This document shows, piece after piece, positions 46,077-54,752 of a stretch of 64,000 nt of DNA; the first letter of the stretch is position 1, and each line of letters starts with the position of its first letter. The notes below the pieces were generated by a model. That model had not been told where the DNA came from. It saw nothing but the letters and a program-made list of their open reading frames with translations, and made no database searches. The stretch lies in contig NZ_FOSQ01000002.1 of the NCBI RefSeq assembly GCF_900114315.1, positions 372,001 through 436,000 of the forward strand, read 5' to 3'. Position numbers and translations under genes: made by a program. The stretch comes from Falsiroseomonas stagni DSM 19981. Its GTDB lineage: Bacteria; Pseudomonadota; Alphaproteobacteria; Acetobacterales; Acetobacteraceae.

Positions 46077-46970
46077 ATGGACACGATCCGCTGCCTGGCC
46101 GACACGGCCGACGAACTCGGCGAGAGCCCGGTCTGGGACCCCCGCGACAACTGCGTCTGGTGGCTGGACAACCTCAAGCCCGCCATCCATCGCTGCGACC
46201 CGGCCACGGGGGCCCATGCCGAATGGAAGCTGCCGGAATTCGTCGGCTCCATCGGGCTGCGCGCCAGGGGCGGCTTCATCGCCGGCACGCTTCAGGGCTT
46301 CGCGATCCTCGATCCGGCAAAGGGCATCTTCGACACCATCGCGCGGCCGGAGCCCGACAAGCCCGGCAACCGCATGAATGACGGCAAGGTGGATCGCCGC
46401 GGCCGCTACTGGTGCGGCGGCATGAATGCCCGCTTCGTCGAGACCTATGAAGCCTCGGCCTCGCTCTGGCGGCTCGATCCCGATGGCAGCGTGCACCGGA
46501 TGGAAACCGGCATCATCGTCGGCAACGGGATCGCCTTCAGCCCCGATGACCGGACCATGTACCTCTCCGACAGCAGCGCGAAGACCGTCTGGGCCTATGA
46601 TTTCGATAGCGAAGCCGGCACCATCGCGAACCGCCGCATCTTCCTGTCCGCCACCAACTTCCCGGGCCACAACGGCAAGGTCGATGGGGCGGCGGTGGAT
46701 ACGGATGGCTTCTACTGGGCAGCGCTGCCCTATGACGGGCTGCTGATGCGCTACGCCCCGGATGGCAGGGTGGATCGCTGCTACCGCATGCCATCCTCCT
46801 GCCCCACCATGCCGAGCTTCGGCGGCGCGGGGCATGACGTGATGTTCGTCACCACCGCCCGGAAATTCCTGAATGGCTGGCAGCGCGGCGTGCAGCGCTG
46901 GGAAGGCGCGCTGCTGGAAATCACGGGGCTGGGCGTGAAGGCCCTGCCGGAACCCATGTTCGCGGGCTGA
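46077..46970 (+). CDS. SMP-30/gluconolactonase-family lactonase
   Basis: A 297-residue six-bladed beta-propeller hydrolase using one divalent metal, cleaving lactones of sugar or other acids. Metal ligands are expected at the Glu in ELGESPVWDP, the Asn in IIVGNGIAFSPDDRTMYLSDS and the Asp in that same block. NRMNDGKVDRRGRYWCGG is the substrate-loop motif. No signal peptide is present. It lies one base after the Bug gene and 45 bases before a second Bug gene. An acid-plus-lactone pathway is suggested by this pairing. Confidence 0.91.
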   Translation: MDTIRCLADTADELGESPVWDPRDNCVWWLDNLKPAIHRCDPATGAHAEWKLPEFVGSIGLRARGGFIAGTLQGFAILDPAKGIFDTIARPEPDKPGNRMNDGKVDRRGRYWCGGMNARFVETYEASASLWRLDPDGSVHRMETGIIVGNGIAFSPDDRTMYLSDSSAKTVWAYDFDSEAGTIANRRIFLSATNFPGHNGKVDGAAVDTDGFYWAALPYDGLLMRYAPDGRVDRCYRMPSSCPTMPSFGGAGHDVMFVTTARKFLNGWQRGVQRWEGALLEITGLGVKALPEPMFAG

Positions 46971-47015
46971 CCGGCCTGTGCTTCACTGCCATCCAACAAC
47001 GGGAGATTTCACACC

Positions 47016-47990
47016 ATGCGTCGTCGCGATGCCCTGAGCCTGCTGGCCCTGCCCCTGCTGCTGCCGCGCCTGGCGCAGGCACAGGCCCCCTGGGCGCCGA
47101 CGCGGCCGATCAGCATGGTGGTCCCCTTCCCGCCCGGCGGGCCGACGGATCTGGCGGGGCGCGTCGTACAGAACGGCATGCAGGCCGCACTCGGACAGCC
47201 CGTGGTGATCGACAACCGCCCGGGCGCCACCGGCGCCATCGGGTCCCGCTTCGTCGCGGGGCAGCCGGCGGATGGGCACACGCTGCTGGTCGCGGCCAGC
47301 GGCACGCTGACCATCAACCCCGTCATCATGCGCAGCCCAGGCTATGACGTGGAACGTGACTTCGCGCCGGTGACGCTGGTGATGACGGCGCCGAACATGC
47401 TGGTGGTGCATCCCTCCATCCCCGCGCGCACGGTGGCGGACGTGGTGGCCTGGATGAAGACCATTCCCGGCGGGCCGGCCTATGCCTCCTCCGGCGTCGG
47501 CTCCTCCGAACAGCTCGGCATGGAATTGTTCAAGCTGCTGACCGGCACGGATGCGGTGGCCGTGCCCTTCACCGGCGGGCCGGCGGCGGCGACCGCGGTG
47601 ATCCAGAACCAGGCGCCGGTCGCGGTGCTGAACGCCGCGACGGTCGGCGTGCATGTGGCCTCCGGCGCGCTGCGCGGCATCGCCATCTGCGGGCCGACGC
47701 GCTTCAGCCAGTTGCCGGATGTGCCGACCATGGCGGAGCAGGGCCTGCCGGACCTGGTTTCGGGGTCCTGGACCGCCATCGTGGCCCCCGCCGCGACGCC
47801 CGCGCCGATCCTTGACCGGTTGAACGAGGTGATCGTCGCCGCGCTGAAGACGCCGGAGGTGACGGAGCGCCTGGCCCGTGTCGGCTTCGCCGTGGATGCG
47901 ACGGACCGCCCGACGCTGGCGCGGCTGATCGCCGCCGATCTCGCCCGCTGGCGCCGCGTGGTGCGCGACGCACGGATCGACCTGATCTGA
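47016..47990 (+). CDS. Bug/TctC-family receptor
   Basis: Periplasmic receptor of 324 residues with signal MRRRDALSLLALPLLLPRLAQAQ. It has WAPTRPISMVVPFPPGGPTDLAGRVVQNGM and the GATGAIGSRFVAGQPADGHTLLV segment. The second signature differs from the usual PYRG: VAVPFTGGPAAATAVIQNQAPVAV. It is the last gene of the amidase operon and a paralogue of the receptor at 45101. It may bind a different ligand. Confidence 0.92.
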   Translation: MRRRDALSLLALPLLLPRLAQAQAPWAPTRPISMVVPFPPGGPTDLAGRVVQNGMQAALGQPVVIDNRPGATGAIGSRFVAGQPADGHTLLVAASGTLTINPVIMRSPGYDVERDFAPVTLVMTAPNMLVVHPSIPARTVADVVAWMKTIPGGPAYASSGVGSSEQLGMELFKLLTGTDAVAVPFTGGPAAATAVIQNQAPVAVLNAATVGVHVASGALRGIAICGPTRFSQLPDVPTMAEQGLPDLVSGSWTAIVAPAATPAPILDRLNEVIVAALKTPEVTERLARVGFAVDATDRPTLARLIAADLARWRRVVRDARIDLI

Positions 47991-48047
47991 CCTGAAGACG
48001 GCCACGGGCCGCTCATCAAGCGTTCTGCTGCCTGGGGCGGGCGACGC

Positions 48048-48072
48048 GTGGGGAAGGCAGCACCTTCCCCAC
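48048..48072. terminator. Hairpin with GTGGGGAAGG stem, copy 2
   Basis: Perfect arms GTGGGGAAGG (48048-48057) and CCTTCCCCAC (48063-48072) around the loop CAGCA. The arms are identical to those at 5231-5255. It lies between the Bug stop and the converging helicase stop and probably ends both transcripts. Confidence 0.5.
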
Positions 48073-48081
48073 CATCACGCG

Positions 48082-49878
48082 CTACCGCGGCGGCGGTGCC
48101 CGCCGCTTCGACACATAGGGCTTCCTCGGCCCCCGCGGCGGGCCGCGATCCTCACCACGCGGCGGGCCGCGATCCTCACCACGCGGCGGGCCGCGATCCT
48201 CACCACGCGGCGGGCCGCGATCCTCACCACGCGGCGGGCCGCGATCCTCATGCCTCGGCGGCCCGGAAGGCCGCGGCGGCGCGCGGTGCGGCGCGGCGAG
48301 GCCGAGCGGCTCCACCTTGATCCGGTCATCCTCGTCGCCCGTCGGGCGGGCGACGGCGGCCAGGAAGCGCTCCGCCGCCCAGGGGGCTATCTCCACCCGC
48401 GTCTCCCGGTCCAGCACATCGATCCGTCCGACCTCCCGCCGCGTCAGGTCGCCCCGGCGGCAGAGGAAGGGCAGCACCCAGCGCGGATCGGCCTGGGAAT
48501 GCCGGCCGATGGACAGGCGGAACCACACGCCTTCCCCGCCACCCGTATCGCGGGGGATTCGGGGTGCGGGCGGCGGCAGGGCCGTGATCTCCTCGGGCGC
48601 CGGCAGGGTCGACCGCAGCGCGCGGAACAGCGCGGCCGCCACCTGTTCAGGGCTGCGTTCCGCCAGCAGCGCCTGGCCGAGCGCCACGTCATCCTCGTCC
48701 AGCGCCACATCCGCGGCTTCCCGCGCCTGGGCCGCCAGGCGTTCGCGGTCCTTGGCGTGGACGTCATCGGCACTCGGCGGGCCGGACCATTCGGCCTGGA
48801 GGCGCGCCATGGCCAGCAGCCGTTCCGCGATGCGCCGGCGCGAATGCGGCACCAGCATCACCGCCGTGCCCTTGCGGCCCGCGCGGCCCGTGCGGCCGGA
48901 GCGGTGCAGCAGCGTCTCCTTGTCCCGCGGCAATTCGGCATGGATCACCAGGCCGAGGTCGGGCAGGTCGATGCCCCGTGCCGCCACATCGGTCGCCACG
49001 CAGACCCGCGCCCTCCGGTCCCGCAGCGCCTGGAGCGCGCGGTTGCGCTCGGCCTGGGTCAGTTCGCCGGAGAGTGAGACGGCCGAAAACCCGCGCTCCG
49101 ACAGGCTGCCATGCAGGCGGGCCACCTGTTCCCGCGTATTGCAGAAGACCAGCGCGCCGGAGGCTTCGAACCACCGCAGCGCGTTGACGACCGCGGCCTC
49201 GACCTCCCGCGGCCCCACCAGCATGGCGCGATAGGCGATGTCGCCATGGCGCTCGCCCTCCGCCGTCGCGGCGATGCGCATCGCGTCGCGCTGGTAGGAA
49301 GCCGCGAGGGCCGCGATCTCCCGCGGCACGGTGGCGGAGAACATCAGCGTGCGGCGCGTCTCCGGCGCCGCTTCCAGGATGGCTTCCAGGTCGTCCCGGA
49401 AGCCCATGTCCAGCATCTCATCCGCCTCATCGAGGACGGCGGCGCGAAGCTGGGACATGTCCAGCACATTGCGCTCGACATGGTCGCGCAGGCGGCCCGG
49501 GGTGCCGACGACGATCTCGGCCCCGATGGACAGCATCCGGCGGTCGCCGCGCACTTCCGTGCCGCCGACGCAGGCGATCACGCGGGCGCCGGTGCCGCTG
49601 TAGAGCCAGGCCAGCTCATCCCGCACCTGCTGGGCGAGTTCGCGGGTCGGCGCGATGATGAGGGCGAGCGGCGCGCCAGTGCGTGGCGCCTCCAGCACCT
49701 GCGCCGCCATGGCCAGGCCGAAGGCCACGGTCTTGCCGGAGCCGGTCTGGGCGGAGACGAGAAGGTCCCGGCCGATGGTTGCGGGGTCGAGGACAGCGGC
49801 CTGGACGGGGGTGGGTTCGGCGTAGCCGCGCTCGGCCAGGGCCTGGGCGATCGGCTTGGGCAGTTCGGGAAATGGCAT
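48082..49878 (-). CDS. DEAD-box ATP-dependent RNA helicase with repeat tail
   Basis: A 598-residue RNA helicase. Core motifs are VLDPATIGRDLLVSAQTGSGKTVAFGL (I), PTRELAQQVRDE (Ia), VVGTPGRLRDHV (Ib), AVLDEADEMLDMGF (II), MFSATVP (III), VCVATDVAARGIDLPDL (V) and LLHRSGRTGRAGRKG (VI). After about residue 470 a DbpA-type RNA-binding domain (GVWFRLSIGRHSQADPRWVLPFLCRRGDLTRREVGRIDVLDRETRVEI) is present. The C-terminal tail repeats RGPPRGED about five times and is positively charged and disordered, probably binding RNA. It may act in ribosome assembly or RNA decay, but no partner is visible. Confidence 0.94.
   Translation of the reverse strand: MPFPELPKPIAQALAERGYAEPTPVQAAVLDPATIGRDLLVSAQTGSGKTVAFGLAMAAQVLEAPRTGAPLALIIAPTRELAQQVRDELAWLYSGTGARVIACVGGTEVRGDRRMLSIGAEIVVGTPGRLRDHVERNVLDMSQLRAAVLDEADEMLDMGFRDDLEAILEAAPETRRTLMFSATVPREIAALAASYQRDAMRIAATAEGERHGDIAYRAMLVGPREVEAAVVNALRWFEASGALVFCNTREQVARLHGSLSERGFSAVSLSGELTQAERNRALQALRDRRARVCVATDVAARGIDLPDLGLVIHAELPRDKETLLHRSGRTGRAGRKGTAVMLVPHSRRRIAERLLAMARLQAEWSGPPSADDVHAKDRERLAAQAREAADVALDEDDVALGQALLAERSPEQVAAALFRALRSTLPAPEEITALPPPAPRIPRDTGGGEGVWFRLSIGRHSQADPRWVLPFLCRRGDLTRREVGRIDVLDRETRVEIAPWAAERFLAAVARPTGDEDDRIKVEPLGLAAPHRAPPRPSGPPRHEDRGPPRGEDRGPPRGEDRGPPRGEDRGPPRGEDRGPPRGPRKPYVSKRRAPPPR
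48137..48256. repeat. 24-base tandem repeat within the helicase gene
   Basis: Four almost identical 24-base units (48137-48160, 48161-48184, 48185-48208, 48209-48232) and a diverged fifth (48233-48256). They contain GGCGGGCCGCGATCCTCACC and read on the minus strand as RGPPRGED units. The length is a multiple of three, so unit gain or loss keeps the frame. Copy number may vary between strains. Confidence 0.85.
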
Positions 49879-49976
49879 TGTGTGCCCCCCCTAGCGCAGA
49901 AAGGGCGCGACCGCACGCATTACCGCAGCGCGGCGCCGCCCCACGCATGGCAGCACCGCGCGGCAGGCAGGGCGGC

Positions 49977-50942
49977 TCAGTTCAAGGCAACGCCGGCACG
50001 GCGGGCGACATCCGTCCAGCGCGTGACCTCCGACCGCACATGGGCCGCGAAGGCGTCGGGCGCCAGCGCGGCCATGGAGGCCCCGCCGGCTTCCAGCACC
50101 CGCTGGTATTGCGGCTCCGCCATGGCGCGGTTGATGGCGGCGTTGATCGTGGCCGTCAGCGCCGGTGGCAGGCGGGCGGGGGCGAAGACGCCCCACCAGA
50201 CGCCGGTCACAAAGTCGATCCCCGTGGCCTCCCGCACCGTCGGCACGTCCGGCATCCGTGCATCCCGCGCGGCGGAGGCGGTGGCGAGCAGGCGAAGCTG
50301 CCCGGCCTCGATCAGCCCCCGGGCGGAGGCGAGCGTCGTCACCACCAGGTCGATCCGCCCGGCGGCGGCATCGGTCTGCGCCTCCGTGATCCCGCGATAG
50401 GCCACCGCCTCCATGTCCAGGTTGGCGGCCATCTTGAGGAGTTCGGTCGCGAAGAAGGACGTATCCCCTGGCCCCGCGCCGCCGAAGCGCAGCATCCCCG
50501 GGCGTTCGCGCGCGATCCGCACCAGATCCGCCATGGTCCGCGCCGGGCTGTCCCGGCCGACCGTGACGATCATCGGCGCCACGGCGGCCTGGGCGATGGG
50601 GGTGAAATCCGCGACGGGATCGTAGGGCAGGCGCTGCACCGCGGCGTTGGTCGTCAGGGAGGACGACATGAACAGCAGCGTGTAGCCATCCGGCGCCGAT
50701 TTCGCGACCTGGTCGGCACCGATCGCCCCCCCTGCCCCCCCGCGGTTCTCCACCACGAAGGGTTGCCCAAGCTGCGCGCCCAGCCTCTCACTCAGCGCGC
50801 GGCCCAGAACGTCGTTGCTGCCGCCCGGTGGGAAGGGCACCACCATGCGCACGGCCCGCGACGGCCAGGCCGGCTGCGCGGTGGCAAGGCCCGGCAGCGC
50901 ACCCAGCGCCGCGGCGGCCAGAAGCGTCCTGCGATCGATCAT
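49977..50942 (-). CDS. Bug/TctC-family receptor
   Basis: Periplasmic receptor of 321 residues with signal MIDRRTLLAAAALGALPGLATAQ. WPSRAVRMVVPFPPGGSNDVLGRALSERL and GGAGGAIGADQVAKSAPDGYTLLFM are standard. The second signature is AVAYRGITEAQTDAAAGRIDLVV. It overlaps the AtzE-like amidase gene (ATGA) and is the last gene of the CoA transferase operon. Confidence 0.93.
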   Translation of the reverse strand: MIDRRTLLAAAALGALPGLATAQPAWPSRAVRMVVPFPPGGSNDVLGRALSERLGAQLGQPFVVENRGGAGGAIGADQVAKSAPDGYTLLFMSSSLTTNAAVQRLPYDPVADFTPIAQAAVAPMIVTVGRDSPARTMADLVRIARERPGMLRFGGAGPGDTSFFATELLKMAANLDMEAVAYRGITEAQTDAAAGRIDLVVTTLASARGLIEAGQLRLLATASAARDARMPDVPTVREATGIDFVTGVWWGVFAPARLPPALTATINAAINRAMAEPQYQRVLEAGGASMAALAPDAFAAHVRSEVTRWTDVARRAGVALN

Positions 50943-52360
50943 GCAGCGTCTCCGTGAATTCGTGCCGGCAGCCCCGGCGTGAAGGACCAGCCCAGCGCGG
51001 CCGAGAGACCGGCGCCGAGCGCGAGAAGCCGCGCCTCCCCGAAGGGGCGCCCAACCAGCTGCGCGGCCACGGGCATGCCGTTGCGGTCCAGGCCGATGGG
51101 CACGGTCAGCACGGGCAGGCCGAGATAGGAGAAGGGGCGCGTCCAGCTGGTCAGCGCCGCGACCACCGGGAAGACGCGGCCGGCGGCTTCCATGTCGGCC
51201 TCCGCACGCGTCGGCACCGCGATGGGGATGGCGGGGCAGACCAGGGCGTCGGCATCCGCCATGACCGTCGCCAGAAACTGGTCCAGCATCCGTCCCCGCA
51301 GCGCCAGCGCTTCCAGGTAGCGCTGGGCGGGGATGTGCAGGCCGGGCTCCGTGCGGGAATGCACGGCGGTCGAGTAGTCCCCGCCCCTCGTCGCCATCCA
51401 ATGGCCGTGGAGGGTCGAGGCCTCGACCTTGGACAGCACATCGCCCAGCGCGTCGCAGGCGCCGAATTCCTGGAAGGCGCGCCGCGCGATCGGGCCGTGC
51501 AACTCGGTGGCCACGCGCAGCAGATCCTCGATCCGCGCGGCGATGTCGGGCTCCATCGCGCCGGGATCGGCGAGGGTGACGATGCGCGATCCCGCCGCGG
51601 CCGTGGCGATGCGGGCCGCATAATCCGGCACCGGCGCATCCAGCGATGTCGGGTCACGCGGATCGGCGCCCGCGAGTGCGCCCAGCATCAGCGCGGCGTC
51701 CTCCGCCGTCCGCGTCATCGGGCCCACGCAATCCAGGCTGTGCGCGCGCGGGAAGCAGCCAGCGCGGCTGACGCGCCCGTAGGTCGGCTTCAGCCCGAAC
51801 AGCCCCTGCATGGCGGCGGGCAGGCGGATGGAGCCGCCGGTATCCGAGCCCAGCGCCCCATAGACGGCGCCGGACGCCACGGCGGAGCCGGAGCCGGAGG
51901 AGGAGCCGCCGGAGACACGATCGGCATCCCAGGCATTCCGGCAATCGCCGAGATGCGGGTTCTGCCCCGTCGGCCCCGCGACGAATTCATTCATGTTCAG
52001 CCGGCCGAGATCGACCGCGCCCGCCGCTTCCAGCTTCGCGAGCGCCGTCGCGTCCCTTGTGCCGGGCGCGCTTTCCGCCAGCAGCCTGGACCCCACGCCC
52101 ATCACGGCGCCCGCGCGTTCGAAGCAATCCTTGTGCGCCAGCGGCACGCCGTGCAGCGGGCCGCGGATATGTCCCGCGCGCAGTTCGGCATCCAGCGCCC
52201 TTGCCTGGTCCAGCGCGCGATCAGCGAAAATCTCCACGAAGGCGTTGGTCAGGGGCTGCGCCGCCTCCGCCTGCTCGATCGCGGCGAGGGTGACTTCCAG
52301 GCTGCTGACCTGGCGCGCGCGGATGGCCGCGGCGATCTCCGCCAGCGACAGCTCAAGCAT
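50939..52360 (-). CDS. Amidase signature family hydrolase (AtzE/GatA-like)
   Basis: A 473-residue amidase. It carries the Lys in HGVPLAHKDCFERAG, the cis-Ser region DRVSGGSSSGSGSAVASG and the nucleophile region GSDTGGSIRLPAAMQGLFGLKPTYGRVSR. PFSYLGLPVLTVPIGLDRNGMPVAAQLVG is the C-terminal block. The GGSSSGSG form resembles GatA and AtzE. A small protein of 69 residues is encoded just upstream, overlapping by eight bases, as AtzG or GatC partners often are. The hydrolysed amide is unknown. The ATG at 52360 gives the normal N-terminal helix. Confidence 0.9.
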   Translation of the reverse strand: MLELSLAEIAAAIRARQVSSLEVTLAAIEQAEAAQPLTNAFVEIFADRALDQARALDAELRAGHIRGPLHGVPLAHKDCFERAGAVMGVGSRLLAESAPGTRDATALAKLEAAGAVDLGRLNMNEFVAGPTGQNPHLGDCRNAWDADRVSGGSSSGSGSAVASGAVYGALGSDTGGSIRLPAAMQGLFGLKPTYGRVSRAGCFPRAHSLDCVGPMTRTAEDAALMLGALAGADPRDPTSLDAPVPDYAARIATAAAGSRIVTLADPGAMEPDIAARIEDLLRVATELHGPIARRAFQEFGACDALGDVLSKVEASTLHGHWMATRGGDYSTAVHSRTEPGLHIPAQRYLEALALRGRMLDQFLATVMADADALVCPAIPIAVPTRAEADMEAAGRVFPVVAALTSWTRPFSYLGLPVLTVPIGLDRNGMPVAAQLVGRPFGEARLLALGAGLSAALGWSFTPGLPARIHGDAA

Positions 52361-52562
52361 TGGCGGGGTCGGCGTGGCGCAGCAGGGCGGCGGGGAAATC
52401 CGCGGGCTGGTCGCTGAAATGCAGCGCCGGGCGAGCAATGTCCCGCACCGCCGTGTTCAGCCGGAGAACCTCCCGCGCCACCGCCGGCGCGCCGGCCCGG
52501 CTTGCGATGCCGTGCAGGTCGCGGATGGAAATCTCCACCAGCCGGGTGATCTCCTCGCTCAT
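52353..52562 (-). CDS. Small protein, possible GatC/AtzG-like amidase partner
   Basis: A 69-residue, mostly helical protein: EEITRLVEISIRDLHGIASR, then EVLRLNTAVRDIARPALHFSDQPADFPAAL. The C-terminal DQPADF segment and the size recall GatC and AtzG, which wrap around and stabilise their amidase. It overlaps the amidase gene by eight bases and the CitE-like gene by four (ATGA), so stoichiometric expression is likely. Similarity is weak by eye, so the partner role is an inference from context. Confidence 0.55.
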   Translation of the reverse strand: MSEEITRLVEISIRDLHGIASRAGAPAVAREVLRLNTAVRDIARPALHFSDQPADFPAALLRHADPANA

Positions 52563-53401
52563 GCCTGGCCTGCCAGCGCGAGGATGCGACGCGCGCGGAT
52601 CAGGATGGGCTCATCGACCATCATGTCGTCCACGGTGAAGGATCCGCGGCCGTCGCGTGCCGCTTCCTCCGCCGCCGCCAATTGCCGCCGCGCGAGGTCG
52701 ATTTCCTTCTCGCTCGGCGAGAATCCCTCGTTCAGCACGGGCACCAGCGCCGGGTGGATGCAGGTGGCGCCGACGAAGCCGGACCGCTTCGACCGCGCGA
52801 CCAGGTCGCGGATGCGCGCCGCATCCCGGTAATCCGCCACGGTGCCGAGCGTGCCGAGCGGCGCCACGCCCGCCGCCACCGCCGCCAGCACCATCTGCCG
52901 CTTGGCCAGCACGATGAGGTCGTCATCCGAGGCCGCGTTGCATTCCAGCGCCAGATCCTCCGCCCCCACCAGCAGCCCCGCGACCATCGAGGATGCGCGC
53001 GCGATCGCCTCCATCTGCGGCACCGCGGCCGCCGTCTCGATCATCGGCACGATCACCATCTTTTGCCGGGCGCCGGCCAGCACTTCCGCCGCCAGCCGCA
53101 CATGGTCCGGCCCCATGCATTTCGTCAGCAGGATGCCATGCGCGCCCGCTTCCGCCGCCGCCTCCATGTCCGGCACCGCCAGTCTCAGCGGCCGGTTGAT
53201 GCGCACCAGCACCTCCGCCCCGCCCGATCCCGCCATCGGCACCGCGTCCTTCAGCGCCGCGCGCGCTTCCAGCTTGCGGTCATGCGGCACGCTGTCCTCG
53301 ACATCCAGCACCACCGCATCCGCGCCGGCACCCGGCGCCTTGGCCACGAAGCGCGGCACATTGGCGGGCACATAGAGCATGGAACGCCAGACGCGGGTCA
53401 T
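52559..53401 (-). CDS. CitE/HpcH-HpaI family lyase
   Basis: A 280-residue TIM-barrel protein related to the citrate lyase beta subunit and malyl-CoA or citramalyl-CoA lyases. Motifs are RSMLYVPANVPRFVAKAPGAGADAVVLDVEDSV, LVRINRP, MVIVPMIETAAAVPQMEAI (metal-side Glu), LLVGAEDLALECNAAS and GFVGATCIHPALVPVLNEGFSP. It probably cleaves a CoA-linked hydroxyacid formed by the adjacent CoA transferase. It overlaps that gene (TGATG) and the small protein gene (ATGA). Confidence 0.9.
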   Translation of the reverse strand: MTRVWRSMLYVPANVPRFVAKAPGAGADAVVLDVEDSVPHDRKLEARAALKDAVPMAGSGGAEVLVRINRPLRLAVPDMEAAAEAGAHGILLTKCMGPDHVRLAAEVLAGARQKMVIVPMIETAAAVPQMEAIARASSMVAGLLVGAEDLALECNAASDDDLIVLAKRQMVLAAVAAGVAPLGTLGTVADYRDAARIRDLVARSKRSGFVGATCIHPALVPVLNEGFSPSEKEIDLARRQLAAAEEAARDGRGSFTVDDMMVDEPILIRARRILALAGQA

Positions 53402-54666
53402 CAGACAGTCTCTCCGTGAAGGATCACGCCGGAAGCGCGCAGCCGCGCGACCTCGGCCTCGCCCAGCAGGGGCACGAGCAGCGCATCATTATCCTGGCCG
53501 AGCCGCGGCGCGGCATTGCGGAGGATGCCCGGCGTGACGGAAAGCCGTGGCACCTCCCCATGCATGGGCAGCCAGCCATCCGGCATCTCCGGGTCCGGCA
53601 CCTCGATCAGCGCCTCCCGCTGCGCGGCATAGTCGTCGGCGTCGATATCCTCGACATCCATGATGGGGCCGATGGTGACGCCGTCGCGGTCGAATTTCGC
53701 CAGCGCCTCCTCCCGCGTCATCGCGGCGATGGCGTCGCGGATGACGCCGTCGATCGCCTCGATATGCTTCAGGCGGTCGGGGTTGGTGCGGAAGCGCGGG
53801 TCATCCACCAGCTCCGCCCGCCCGATGCTCTGCATCAGGCGCACGAAGACCGCCTGGGTGGAGGTCGACAGGCTGAGCCAGCCGCCATCCTTCGTGCGAT
53901 AGGCATTGCGCGGCGCGGTGTTGGTGCTGCGGCTGCCGGTGCGCGGCTTCTTCGTGCCCATCATCCGCCAGTTCGCCATCTGCGGTTCCAGCACGGCGAA
54001 GATCGGCTCGAACAGCGACAGGTCGATGACCTGCCCCTGCCCCGTGCGCTCCGCGTGGTGCAGCGCGATCATGGCGGCGGAAGCGCCATAGAGCCCCGCA
54101 TAGGCATCCGCCATGAACATCGGCGGCAGTACCGGTTCGCGGTCCTCGAAGCCGTTGATGGCGGCGAAGCCCGAATAGCCCTCCACCAGCGTGCCGAAGC
54201 CGCCCTTGTGACGGTAGGGGCCGGTCTGCCCCCAGCCGGAGACGCGCACGATCACCAGCTTCGGGTTCAACGCCAGCAGCGTTTCCGGCGCGAGCCCCAT
54301 TGCCTCCAGCGTGCCGGGCTTGAAGCTCTCCACGAACAGCGACGCCGTCGCGGCCAGGCGCTTCACCACCGCGATCGCCTCGGCATTGCGGAGATCCATG
54401 CAGGTGCTGCGCTTGTTGCGGCACCAGGTCTTCCACGCCGTCTCCACGCCGCCGACCTTCCAGGCGCGCAGGCTGTCGCCCGCCGGCGGCTCCACCTTCA
54501 CCACTTCCGCCCCATGGTCGGCCAGCACCTTGGTCAGCATGTTGCCCGCGACCAGCCGCGCCAGGTCGATCACGCGCACGCCGTCCAGCGCGCCCTTCGC
54601 CGCCGGGTCGAAATCCCGCCGCCGCTTGTTGGATCGCGGCTTGTGCCTCAATGGGGTATCGCCCAC
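53401..54666 (-). CDS. Family III CoA transferase (CaiB/BaiF)
   Basis: A 421-residue CoA transferase that moves CoA from one carboxylate to another. It starts LDGVRVIDLARLVAGNMLTKVLADHGAEVVKVEPPAGDSLRAW, a typical N-terminal block. The catalytic Asp lies in PPMFMADAYAGLYGASAAMIAL, and SGWGQTGPYRHKGGFGTLVEGYSG is the glycine loop. It is the first gene of the five-gene minus-strand operon: CoA transferase, CitE-like lyase, small protein, amidase, Bug. It is divergent from the PuuE-type gene. A TTGTCCGTACAA site lies 23 bases upstream. Together with the lyase, it suggests degradation of an imported hydroxy- or dicarboxylate. Confidence 0.93.
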   Translation of the reverse strand: MGDTPLRHKPRSNKRRRDFDPAAKGALDGVRVIDLARLVAGNMLTKVLADHGAEVVKVEPPAGDSLRAWKVGGVETAWKTWCRNKRSTCMDLRNAEAIAVVKRLAATASLFVESFKPGTLEAMGLAPETLLALNPKLVIVRVSGWGQTGPYRHKGGFGTLVEGYSGFAAINGFEDREPVLPPMFMADAYAGLYGASAAMIALHHAERTGQGQVIDLSLFEPIFAVLEPQMANWRMMGTKKPRTGSRSTNTAPRNAYRTKDGGWLSLSTSTQAVFVRLMQSIGRAELVDDPRFRTNPDRLKHIEAIDGVIRDAIAAMTREEALAKFDRDGVTIGPIMDVEDIDADDYAAQREALIEVPDPEMPDGWLPMHGEVPRLSVTPGILRNAAPRLGQDNDALLVPLLGEAEVARLRASGVILHGETV

Positions 54667-54689
54667 GTGCCTGCCTTCAGGTAGTGTTG

Positions 54690-54701
54690 TTGTCCGTACA
54701 A
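54690..54701. promoter_or_regulatory. Candidate GntR operator, site C
   Basis: TTGTCCGTACAA, one base different from site D; with flanks GTTGTCCGTACAAC it is a 14-base palindrome with one mismatched pair. It lies in the divergent region between the CoA transferase operon (start 54666) and the PuuE-type gene, 51 bases before the latter's ATG at 54753. At site D the equivalent distance is 50. Confidence 0.6.
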
Positions 54702-54752
54702 CGGTAGGCGCGGGGCCCGGCTCGGGTCAATGCGCAGGCAGGCGGGGGCAGC

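Noticed and set aside
48137-48256. Possible CRISPR array
   Set aside because: The 24-base units are directly adjacent without spacers, keep one reading frame and encode the tail of the helicase.
50939-52562. Cyanuric acid or biuret degradation operon
   Set aside because: The amidase and small protein resemble AtzE and AtzG, but no cyanuric acid hydrolase or AtzF-type gene is present and CoA transferase and lyase genes are in the same operon, so that pathway is not supported.
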